12,195 nt of DNA. Source: CAYURR01 sp964446745. GTDB taxonomy: Bacteria > Bacillota > Clostridia > Lachnospirales > WQUN01. The notes under the pieces are model-generated. The model saw only the letters and a list, made by a program, of their open reading frames with translations. It was not told the DNA's origin and ran no database searches. Of the stretch, positions 1 to 5,841 are shown in pieces. Position numbers and translations under genes: made by a program. Location of the stretch: positions 1 through 12,195 of the forward strand of contig CAYURR010000084.1 in the NCBI GenBank assembly GCA_964446745.1, written 5' to 3'. Within the stretch, counting starts at the first letter, position 1. The number at the start of each line of letters is the position of its first letter.

Positions 1-25
1 TTTTATTTTCTCCATACAGTTGTCG

Positions 26-88
26 TTAATGAATCAAATGGTTCTGCATGGAGTTGAGCTTGAAGAGTATAAGCCTATGTATATACAT
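26..88 (-). other. Possible 20-residue ORF with a strong ribosome binding site
   Basis: On the minus strand an AAGGAGG (100-94) lies 5 nt before an ATG at 88. The frame runs 20 codons to TAA at 28-26 (peptide begins MYIHRLILFK). A TATAAT lies just upstream (109-104), but it is so close to the SD that transcription would begin at or inside it, and I see no convincing -35. It may be the start of a decayed gene that once continued left, or a chance SD. I see nothing else supportable in 1-188. Confidence 0.2.
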
Positions 89-188
89 ATTTTCCTCCTT
101 CGCATTATATCAAAACACATTGCTTTCCGACGAAACAGTACATATCAGCAAAATTCCCATAATTCCGAACAATCTATAATGCCGCATT

Positions 189-579
189 CTACCACAACAC
201 GACGCATCCGGCAATATTCACCCAAAATTTTAACTCGGCTTCAACTGCCTCAACAAGGCCGTATTCTACCTGTCAATCAAGTGAGGTACATCGGCGGCCG
301 TTACACCGTTAAGCTCGGCTTTAGCATTGTTCAGCTGTACTGCCCACGCTTGGGTGCGTTTATCGTTATCGCCAAATGAGTCTGTGGCATTTTTCAAGGC
401 TTGTTCAAGCGTACCGATCTGATTTCCTTGTTGAGGACGGTATTTCAGGCGGTTAGGGCTTGGATGGACTTGTCGTTACGGTCAAATTCGGAAGAGATAA
501 GGTTCATTTCGGACGCTAAAACCTTTAAGTTGCTGTTGATTTCACGCAAAGAATTCTTAAGCTTGCGCTCCCCCTCCAA
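189..579 (-). pseudogene. Phage tail tape-measure protein remnant (N-terminal part, decayed)
   Basis: Three minus-strand pieces in shifted frames give a protein of phage tape-measure type. Starting near 576 one reads EGERKLKNSLREINSNLKVL, then SEFDRNDKSIQALTA, then a TGA (447-445) where an Arg codon is expected, then NTVLNKEI. After a frameshift near 405-415 come GTLEQALKNATDSFGDNDKR, TQAWAVQLNNAKAELNG and VTAADVPHLIDR, ending at a TAG (268-266). A further one-base shift continues as VEYGLVEAVEAELKFW to a TAG near 191-189. The EGE-K-K-SLREIN, DKSI-ALT-N-VL and FG-NDKRTQ-W patterns are typical of the N-terminal coiled region of tape-measure proteins in Firmicute siphophages (known from the family, not searched). 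The gene would have been thousands of bases long, so most is deleted. The VTAADVPHLIDR piece may come from another tail gene joined by deletion. No function is expected. Confidence 0.75.
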
Positions 580-619
580 GAAATACCATCTCCTCAACGC
601 ATTGATTTGCTCATATCTA

Positions 620-648
620 TTGATTTCTTCTGATTTATTGCATATACT
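620..648 (+). promoter_or_regulatory. Sigma-70-type promoter of the toxin-antitoxin operon
   Basis: TTGATT (620-625) and TATACT (643-648) are separated by exactly 17 nt, close to the vegetative consensus. Predicted transcription start is about 655, giving a leader of about 45 nt before the antitoxin ATG at 701. No other promoter as good was seen between here and the antitoxin gene. Confidence 0.6.
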
Positions 649-651
649 ATC

Positions 652-678
652 AGTAAGGTAAGTAGGTATTGACTTACT
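652..678 (+). promoter_or_regulatory. Candidate operator: dyad just downstream of the promoter
   Basis: GTAAGT (658-663) and ACTTAC (672-677) form a perfect 6-bp inverted repeat with an 8-nt centre. A second overlapping arm pair, AGTAAG (652-657) and CTTACT (673-678), is also present. The dyad covers the predicted transcription start. AbrB-type antitoxins commonly repress their own operon by binding such dyads, so autoregulation here is the natural inference. Binding itself is not shown by the sequence. Confidence 0.45.
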
Positions 679-700
679 TTAATTGAAAAGGAGAATCGCT

Positions 701-973
701 ATGAACGCTGTTATTGTAGAAAATGCAAAGATAATGCCAAAGGGTCAGATCACCATTCCCAAAGATATCCGCTCACGCTTGGGTGTTGAAGCCGGAGACC
801 GAGTAGCTCTTATTTGCGAGGGTGACAAAGTAACCCTCATGAATGCGGCTGTGTATGCTATGCGAATGTTACAGAAGGACATGGAGGGTGAGTTCGCAAA
901 AGTGGGTATATATGATGATGATGATGTTATGGCACTCGTAAAAGAAGTCCGAAACGAGATTGAAACCATATGA
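701..973 (+). CDS. AbrB/MazE-type antitoxin (SpoVT-AbrB domain)
   Basis: This 90-residue protein is the probable antitoxin of the PIN toxin encoded immediately downstream. Residues about 9-50 form a swapped-hairpin AbrB DNA-binding domain, with the signature MPKGQITIPKDIRSRLGV followed by GDRVALICEGDKVTLM. The C-terminal part (about 58-90, with an acidic IYDDDDVMALVKEVRNEI stretch) is where such antitoxins usually grip and neutralise their toxin. I chose the ATG at 701 because AAAGGAG (687-693) lies 7 nt upstream; a TTG at 683 in the same frame would put the SD inside the gene. The stop overlaps the toxin start as ATGA (970-973), the usual sign of translational coupling. A promoter and dyad lie just upstream. 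Both genes look intact although the surrounding sequence is decayed. Confidence 0.88.
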   Translation: MNAVIVENAKIMPKGQITIPKDIRSRLGVEAGDRVALICEGDKVTLMNAAVYAMRMLQKDMEGEFAKVGIYDDDDVMALVKEVRNEIETI

Positions 974-1374
974 GGATATTTATTGATACAAACATCCTCA
1001 TCTCAGCTTCAAGAAATCCTTCCGGAACGCCGATGTCTGCTTTCCAAAAAGCAACCACATATCCCAATCAGGGGGTCATCTGCCACCAAAACATTGAAGA
1101 ACTCAAAAGGATTTATCATCGTAAATTCCCCGAACACATTCCGGCGTTGGAACGGTTTTTATACTTAGCTTTAATGGTGCTTGAAATAGTTCCAACGCCA
1201 GATGCCCCGCTTGAAGACGAAATCATGATCAGAGATATTCAAGATCGTCCATTGCTGAGAGCCGCTATGAATGCCCGTATTGACATATTTATCACAGGTG
1301 ATAAGGATTTTTTAGAATCAGGAATTCAAACCCCCAAAATCATGACCGCAGTAGATTTTGTCAATCTTTCCTAA
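970..1374 (+). CDS. PIN-domain toxin (putative ribonuclease)
   Basis: This 134-residue PIN domain is of the kind annotated as 'putative toxin component, PIN family' and probably cuts RNA. Expected metal-binding acidic residues are present: D6 in IFIDTNILISA, E44 in NIEELKRI, D89 and/or D92 in IRDIQDRPLL, and D111/D113 in ITGDKDFL. Length is normal for the family and the whole domain is present. It starts on the last base of the penultimate antitoxin codon (ATGA overlap), so the pair is translated together. The RNA target cannot be told from sequence. It lies opposite in orientation to the flanking tail-gene relics, which suggests arrival as a cargo module rather than as a tail gene. Confidence is high for the fold and moderate for activity as a toxin. 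Confidence 0.87.
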   Translation: MRIFIDTNILISASRNPSGTPMSAFQKATTYPNQGVICHQNIEELKRIYHRKFPEHIPALERFLYLALMVLEIVPTPDAPLEDEIMIRDIQDRPLLRAAMNARIDIFITGDKDFLESGIQTPKIMTAVDFVNLS

Positions 1375-1381
1375 AACAAAG

Positions 1382-1638
1382 CTATATCCCTTGAGGAATA
1401 ATACTGTCGATAAACGTTTCGACCTTGCGTTTTTCAATCCCTAAGAACTGACGATGACAGGTCATCAAGTCCAAGAACAGACCCAGCGGCACGAGCCAGA
1501 TTTCATCCATTGACAGATGCAGCTGAGTTAAACCGAAATACAAAAGCCGGGTAAAGACCTCATCGTCTGATACCCGGCTTACGTGTTTTTTTCTGCACTC
1601 TCCGATTCTACATTCCGTTTAGAACCCTTATACATTCG
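1382..1638 (-). pseudogene. Phage tail assembly chaperone, frameshift-extension relic (lambda G/GT type)
   Basis: Two overlapping frames remain. The zero-frame piece (1635 to the TAA at 1581-1579) reads MYKGSKRNVESESAEKNT. The -1 frame continues from the slippery site as HVSRVSDDEVFTRLLYFGL, TQLHLSMDEIWLVPLGLFLD and LMTCHRQFLGIEKRKVETFI, ending DSIIPQGI at a TAG (1384-1382). The pattern of an aromatic/leucine helix, 'PLG-FLDL', 'CH-QF-GI' and 'FID-IIP-GI' fits the T-like extension encoded just before the tape-measure gene in siphophages (inference from gene order and pattern; no search run). A tape-measure relic follows on the same strand beyond the inserted toxin-antitoxin pair. The zero frame is cut by a TGA upstream (1641-1639) and no complete G-like gene is present, so this is a fossil. 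Assignment as chaperone is moderate; decay of the upstream gene is clear. Confidence 0.5.
1544..1591 (-). promoter_or_regulatory. Fossil -1 programmed ribosomal frameshift signal
   Basis: On the minus strand the heptamer A AAA AAC (1591-1585) sits in the zero frame as GAA AAA AAC. Two codons later the zero frame ends at TAA (1581-1579). After a 4-nt spacer comes a perfect 10-bp hairpin: AAGCCGGGTA (1580-1571), a 17-nt loop, then TACCCGGCTT (1553-1544). Slipping back one base enters exactly the frame that encodes the 67-residue downstream extension. These parts and their spacing match canonical -1 frameshift sites. Read on the plus strand the same hairpin could be a terminator for the toxin-antitoxin operon, but its T-run starts 5 nt after the stem, which is poor. 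Confidence 0.6.
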
Positions 1639-1806
1639 TCATATTTGACAGTTGTGTCCTTGAAAGATTAATCCGCAACTCATAAGCGTTAATGTTTGAT
1701 TGTTTCACCTCATACTTTTTAAGTTTTCGTAGATTTGTGTTATAGGGGTGTGCATTTTTCAAAAAAGTATTAAAGTTTGATTCGCTTGTATAATTACTAA
1801 CGACAC

Positions 1807-2031
1807 TTATTTGAAATCAAAAAAGGCTTTCTCGGGCGTACTCTGACCATAGAAAGCCTTTTCATCAGGCGGTTTTGCAATACTTTCACCTAAAGCTAAC
1901 GCATTTAGCACAATATCACATTGTATCAAATACGGTATCTTCATTGAATCGCCGTGTACCGAACGGTACTCACGTTGGTGTAAGAGGTCGGTTATACTCG
2001 ATTGGCTATAAATGTTATCTATATTATAACT
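1807..2031 (-). pseudogene. Unrecognised coding-like fragment running into the inverted-repeat element
   Basis: A minus-strand frame is open for about 74 codons, from a TAG inside the element's terminal repeat (2034-2032) to a TAA at 1809-1807. It reads among others SITDLLHQREYRSVHGDSMK, IPYLIQCDIVLNALALGESI and AKPPDEKAFYGQSTPEKAFF. I do not recognise the family. An internal ATG lies near residue 30, without a good SD. If real, its 5' end was replaced or cut off by the element at 2024-2220. An open run this long in A+T-rich DNA can also arise by chance, so confidence is low. Between 1642 and 1806 I see only a further chance-like open stretch and no supported gene. Confidence 0.22.
1819..1862 (-). 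terminator. Perfect 12-bp hairpin, possible terminator
   Basis: AAAAGGCTTTCT (1821-1832) and AGAAAGCCTTTT (1851-1862) are perfect inverted repeats with an 18-nt loop. On the minus strand the second arm ends in a run of six T (1824-1819), which suits an intrinsic terminator. The plus strand has only four. The A/T-rich stem and its overlap with the open fragment above weaken the call. Confidence 0.35.
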
Positions 2032-2220
2032 CTAAATGAGCAAATATGAAGTCTCTCCAAAAACTGCACTTTAAAAACATTTTTGAGGCATGTACTGGCC
2101 AATATTATTGCAAAATATTCATAATTAGCCCCTTGTAAATAGCAGGACTTATGCGAAAGTTGACAATAACGTATTTAGGGCCTTTGTGCATATTCCGAAT
2201 TTGCTCATTTAGAGTTATAA
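2024..2220. mobile_element. 197-bp MITE-like element with perfect 22-bp terminal inverted repeats
   Basis: Positions 2024-2045 and 2199-2220 are perfect inverted copies over 22 bp, each beginning TTATAACTCTAAATGAGC when read inward. The outermost six bases, TTATAA, are themselves palindromic. They could therefore be a target-site duplication flanking a 16-bp terminal repeat, or the target palindrome itself. The 153-bp interior has no ORF of note and the match stops sharply at base 23. Size, non-coding interior and long exact terminal repeats are what a miniature inverted-repeat transposable element looks like. The mobilising transposase is not in the window and I cannot assign an IS family. 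Confidence 0.65.
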
Positions 2221-2292
2221 CATAAGCATATGGGCTTTTCAGTCAAGAATTTAGAAATCTAACATTGTATTTTATATGCAGAGGGAGGTTGA

Positions 2293-2596
2293 ATGATGAG
2301 TAAGAAGCAAGAATATGAATTATAGCTCATTTCATATATCGAGAGCAGACTGTAATTTGCGAATAGGTAATGGAGTATGTCAAAAAACGCCGCCTACAAC
2401 TTGCAGGTATGATGTTGTGTGAACGGATTTATCGGTGCTGGAGATTGCGTTGCAATTCGGCTACACATCACACGAAGGATTCTCACGAGCGTTTAAAGAA
2501 TATTTCGATATGTCTCCCTTGCACTACAGAAAAAGATACGTAACTGGTAAAACAAATCAATACCATGAAGAGGTAATTCATGTTGAAAGCGTATGA
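2293..2596 (+). pseudogene. AraC-family transcription regulator, decayed
   Basis: A GGGAGG (2283-2288) precedes tandem ATG codons (2293/2296) opening MMSKKQEYEL, then TAG, then LISYIESRL, which is a typical first-helix start of an AraC HTH module, then TAA. The segment encoding the first helix-turn-helix is mostly missing. Reading resumes near 2370 as EYVKKRRLQLAGMMLCE and, after a one-base frameshift around 2420-2430, as LEIALQFGYTSHEGFSRAFK and EYFDMSPLHYRKRY, the unmistakable second HTH of AraC regulators. The frame ends at TGA 2594-2596. With two stops, a deletion and a frameshift the gene is dead. Its target cannot be inferred, although the small ORF that overlaps its end could have been a neighbour. 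Confidence 0.8.
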
Positions 2597-2735
2597 TGAA
2601 AATCTATCGGCGTTAATAGGACATGGCAACACAGTGGCAAAAGCGGCCGGAAATTATGGTGTAGGGATTGCTTATATTTTAAAGGAAAATAGCCTCTTTC
2701 ATCGAGACAATAGATTCATATTCACAAAACGGTAA
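2580..2735 (+). CDS. Small ORF of 51 codons, unrecognised, possibly a fragment
   Basis: ATG at 2580 follows AAGAGG (about 2567-2573) and overlaps the end of the AraC pseudogene by 17 nt, in the manner of a coupled gene. The protein begins MLKAYDENLSALIGHGNTVA and continues KAAGNYGVGIAYILKENSLF; it has no signal peptide or membrane segment. A strong terminator starts 6 nt after the stop, which supports this being the end of a transcribed unit. I do not recognise the family. It could be the surviving N-terminus of a longer protein or a chance ORF in decayed DNA. Confidence 0.35.
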   Translation: MLKAYDENLSALIGHGNTVAKAAGNYGVGIAYILKENSLFHRDNRFIFTKR

Positions 2736-2740
2736 ATGCA

Positions 2741-2770
2741 GGGCGGGGGATTATCCCTCGCCCTTTATAA
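2741..2770 (+). terminator. Rho-independent terminator
   Basis: GGGCGGGGGA (2741-2750) pairs with TCCCTCGCCC (2754-2763) across a 3-nt loop, with one G-T pair. It is followed by TTTATAATATAT. This is the best terminator in the window and separates the decayed AraC unit from the yyaL-type gene. The remaining 80 nt to the next start hold only A+T-rich sequence and that gene's SD. Confidence 0.75.
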
Positions 2771-2847
2771 TATATCGGATAGCTAGGCGTATGAATAGAT
2801 TATAAGTTTTTTTCAATAATATTAATAAAAAAGGAGGTGGTTGTGCA

Positions 2848-4877
2848 ATGTTATCAGAAAAGAAAATACCCAATAGATTAATAAATGAAACCTCACCCTA
2901 TTTACTTCAACACGCTTATAATCCTGTAAGCTGGTATCCGTGGGATGAGGAAGCATTTGAGAAAGCAAGGCAGGAAGATAAGCCTGTTTTCCTATCTATT
3001 GGGTATAGCTGACAAAGTTGCATTTAAGAACATGCCATTGGTGTCATGTAATGGAACGCGTATCGTTTGAGGACGAGGACGTGGCCGAGATCATGAATAG
3101 GGATTTTGTTGCGATAAAGGTGGACAAAGAGGAGCGGCCTGATATAGACAGCATCTACATGAGCGTGTGCATGGCGGTGAGCGGCAGCGGTGGCTGGCCG
3201 CTTACGATCGTGATGACACCGGAGCAGCAGCCTTTCTTTGCGGGGACATATCTGCCCAAAAACGACATGCGGGGTAGGGTAGGGCTGATCACGCTGCTAA
3301 AAAATATAGCCGATAAATGGCCGGAAAGGCGTGAAGACTTTACGAGCTCGGCCAATGATATCATCAAGCACATCAAGGACAGCGGAGCGGGCAAACGAAA
3401 CCGCAGGAACAACCCGCGTGACCTCCCAAGTTTAGCTAAGAATCAATTTGCCAAGGTATCTGATGATAAATATGGCGGTTTTGGCAGCGCGCCGAAGTTT
3501 CCGACGCCACACAATTTGATGTTTCTGATGAAGTATTATGAGCAGAGTGGTGAGAGGCAGGCTTTGCTGATGGCGGAACGCACACTGCGTCAGATGTACA
3601 AAGGCGGTATCTTTGATCATATCGGTTATGGTTTTTCGCGGTATTCGACCGACGAACGCTGGCTCGTGCCGCATTTTGAAAAGATGCTATACGACAACGC
3701 GTTACTTTGTATGGCCTATGCTCAAGCATACAGGATCACGAGCGACAGCTTTTATCAGACGGTAGTAACTCAGGTTACCGAGTATGTCAGGCGGGAACTG
3801 ATGTCCGAAGAGGGTGCTTTTTACTGCGCGCAGGACGCGGACAGCGACGGCGTGGAAGGGAAATACTATGTATTCGAGCCGCGTGAGATTTTACAGGTAA
3901 TAGGGGAGGAAGAGGGGAGAGCGTTCAACAAGCGGTTTGATATTACAGAGAGGGGCAATTTCGAGGGAAAGAGCATACCCAATCTGTTGAACGCGACAGG
4001 GGATGATATAGAGACCCCGCTGAGCCGTGATGTTCTTGATAAGCTATATGAATACAGGCAGCAGCGCACATCCTTACACAAGGACGACAAGATACTCACG
4101 TCATGGAATGGGATGATGATCGCGGCGTTAGCAATAGCATATGGCAGCACGTCAGAATACGGATACATCCGCACCGCGCAGGAGGCTATTGACTTCGTTG
4201 AGAAGCATCTCATCAAAAACAACAGGCTGCTTGTGAGTTATAGGGACGGTAAGTGCAGCGGAAACGGATTTCTGGATGATTACGCGTTTTATATATGGGC
4301 ACAGGTCGAGATGTATAAAGCGACCTATGATATCAATTACATCCGGCGTGCGGAGGAATTGATGGATATTGCGATAGAGGAGTTTTGGGATGCAAAGCAT
4401 CACGGCTTTTATCTGAACCCGAAAAGCGGTGAAAAGCTCATCATGAACCCGAAAGAAACATACGACGGTGCGATACCATCGGGTAATGCCGTGATGGCTT
4501 ATAATCTATTTTACCTGTCGCGTATCATCCCGCATATTTCACCAAATGAGGCAGACAACAGGCGCTTCGAGGCCATATACCACAACACGGTGGAGTTTTT
4601 GGAAGCGGATGCGGACGAGTATCCGACCGGACACAGCTTCTTTCTGATCACGGATCTGATGGAGCGGTTTCCGCAGAAGGAGATTGTATGCGTATTAAAG
4701 CACGGCAGCGATACGGAGCAGCAAAAGCTTCAGCTTAAGGAAACGCTCCGAAAACAAAGCAATGCGGTCGTCATCGTATTGGATGAACCGAGCAGGCTCT
4801 ATCCGATACTGAACGACCGCATAACTTATTATGTCTGCGAGGATCATGCATGCAGACCTGGAACGAACGACCTGTAG
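2848..4877 (+). pseudogene. yyaL: YyaL/DUF255-type thioredoxin-domain protein, interrupted by a 20-nt insertion
   Basis: The reconstructed protein is 669 residues, near the usual length of this family (Spata20/YyaL: an N-terminal thioredoxin-like domain and a C-terminal six-hairpin glycosidase-like barrel). The physiological substrate is not established. A strong GGAGGT (2833-2838) precedes ATG 2848, and codons 1-54 read through NRLINETSPYLLQHAYNPVS to PVFLSIGYS. Then 20 extra bases (3010-3029) bring an immediate TGA and a second in-frame TAA (3022-3024) and shift the frame. Reading resumes at 3030 with TCHWCHVMERVSFEDEDVAE, including the CxxC-like motif expected directly after GYS. Other landmarks are KVDKEERPD, GGWPL, GGFGSAPKFPTPHNL, VPHFEKMLYDNA, QDADSDGVEGKYY and LTSWNGMMIAALA. 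No other stop or shift occurs in 615 codons, so damage is recent or somehow tolerated. An in-frame TTG at 3018 has no SD and would lose the domain's start. The gene ends one base from the end of the convergent ligase gene. Confidence 0.88.
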
Positions 4878-4878
4878 A

Positions 4879-5823
4879 TTACGTCCTCTGCATCGCAAAT
4901 GCGATCTGACCGTCCAAGAACTCCGCGAAGCCGTTAGGCTTTATTGAAATGGCCTTTGGCATTAGGCTATGCGAGGTCAGGCCCGGTAATGTGTTGATCT
5001 CGAGAACGTAAATCTGTTCTTCATTGACGATCATGTCCACGCGTCCGTAGCCGTTGCATTGTAATATCAAGAATACCTTCTTGGCGATCTCTTGTATCAT
5101 GGTCTGTAAAAACGCGGGCAAGCTCGAAAGCTCCAACCTTGTGAGCTCGCTTAAATATTTTGCCTCGTAGTCATAGAATTCACTCTCGACATCGATGTTT
5201 AAAACCGTAAGCACATCGATCCCATCCGCTGTCTCCACAACACCGCATGTGACCTCCTGACCTGCGATGTACTTCTCTACGATTACATCGTCGTCGAGTT
5301 TTTGCACGGTGTCGAAGGCTTTTTCAAGGTCCTCCGCTTTCTTGACTATACTCACTCCGACGCTTGAGCCGTTCCTGTTCGGTTTTACAACGACGGGGAG
5401 GCCCAGGCGTTCGATGTGATCGATATAAGCATTGAGGTTCTCGCCTCGAGGGATAAATACATCATCGGCTACTGGGATATGGTTTGCACGCATGATGAGC
5501 TTACTTGTGGCTTTATCCATAGCCATCGCGCTACTCAGTACACGGCTGCCCACATACGGGATGTTTAAACATTCAAGCACGCCCTGAACGCTGCCGTTTT
5601 CACCGGTGCCGCCATGTAAGGCGCTCAGCACAACGTCGGGTCTTTCAGCTATGAGTGCACCTATCCATTCGGGGCCGTTGTTTTTGTTGATGTCGATTGT
5701 GATTACGTCGTATTTCGCGGGATCCAGATGTAGACGTACATGCTCGGCAGACATCAACGAGACCTCCCTCTCGTCTGAATTGCCGCCTATCAATAATGCT
5801 ACCCTTACCTTATTTCCGATCAT
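4879..5823 (-). CDS. ddl: D-alanine-D-alanine ligase
   Basis: This cytoplasmic ATP-grasp enzyme joins two D-alanines for the peptidoglycan precursor. The protein has 314 residues, close to the short DdlB-type enzymes. Visible motifs are GGNSDEREVSLMSA (13-26, holding the substrate-binding Glu), HGGTGENGSVQG (70-81), VVVKPNRNGSSVGVS (144-158, ATP-binding Lys and glycine-rich loop), FYDYEAKY (216-223), GRVDM (260-264) and LEINTLPGLTSHSLMP (274-289, metal ligands E275 and N277). Y223, equivalent to E. coli DdlB Y216, marks D-Ala-D-Ala rather than D-Ala-D-Lac ligases, so no glycopeptide-resistance role is suggested. AGGAGG lies 6 nt before the ATG at 5823. It follows the binding-protein gene by 18 nt and is the last gene of the minus-strand unit; no hairpin terminator is seen after it. 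Confidence 0.96.
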   Translation of the reverse strand: MIGNKVRVALLIGGNSDEREVSLMSAEHVRLHLDPAKYDVITIDINKNNGPEWIGALIAERPDVVLSALHGGTGENGSVQGVLECLNIPYVGSRVLSSAMAMDKATSKLIMRANHIPVADDVFIPRGENLNAYIDHIERLGLPVVVKPNRNGSSVGVSIVKKAEDLEKAFDTVQKLDDDVIVEKYIAGQEVTCGVVETADGIDVLTVLNIDVESEFYDYEAKYLSELTRLELSSLPAFLQTMIQEIAKKVFLILQCNGYGRVDMIVNEEQIYVLEINTLPGLTSHSLMPKAISIKPNGFAEFLDGQIAFAMQRT

Positions 5824-5841
5824 TCTAACCTCCTGTAAACA

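Noticed and set aside
20..661. Plus-strand open frames of 86-119 codons at the left end
   Set aside because: They lack SD sites and recognisable domains and lie antisense to the clear tape-measure relic.
683..700. TTG start extending the antitoxin by six residues
   Set aside because: It would place the AAAGGAG SD inside the coding region. The ATG at 701 has ideal spacing.
1544..1592. Hairpin as an intrinsic terminator of the toxin-antitoxin operon
   Set aside because: On the plus strand the T-run begins 5 nt after the stem, which is unfavourable. The minus-strand frameshift reading explains the heptamer, stop, spacer and frame together. Not fully excluded.
1642..1806. A 56-codon minus-strand open stretch (includes YEVKQSNINAYELRINL)
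   Set aside because: There is no start signal, no recognisable family and a very A/T-rich composition. It is as likely chance as coding.
3010..3012. In-frame TGA near a CxxC motif as a selenocysteine codon
   Set aside because: Reading through TGA meets a TAA four codons later and is in the wrong frame for the rest of the protein, so selenocysteine cannot restore the gene.
3018..4877. Treating the 619-codon frame from TTG 3018 as the true complete gene
   Set aside because: The TTG lies inside the 20-nt insertion and has no SD, and starting there loses the first 54 family residues. The upstream ATG at 2848 has a strong SD and encodes the missing N-terminus.
5039..5175. Ddl as a glycopeptide-resistance D-Ala-D-Lac ligase
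   Set aside because: The protein keeps the FYDYEAKY tyrosine of ordinary D-Ala-D-Ala ligases and has no vanH- or vanX-like neighbours.
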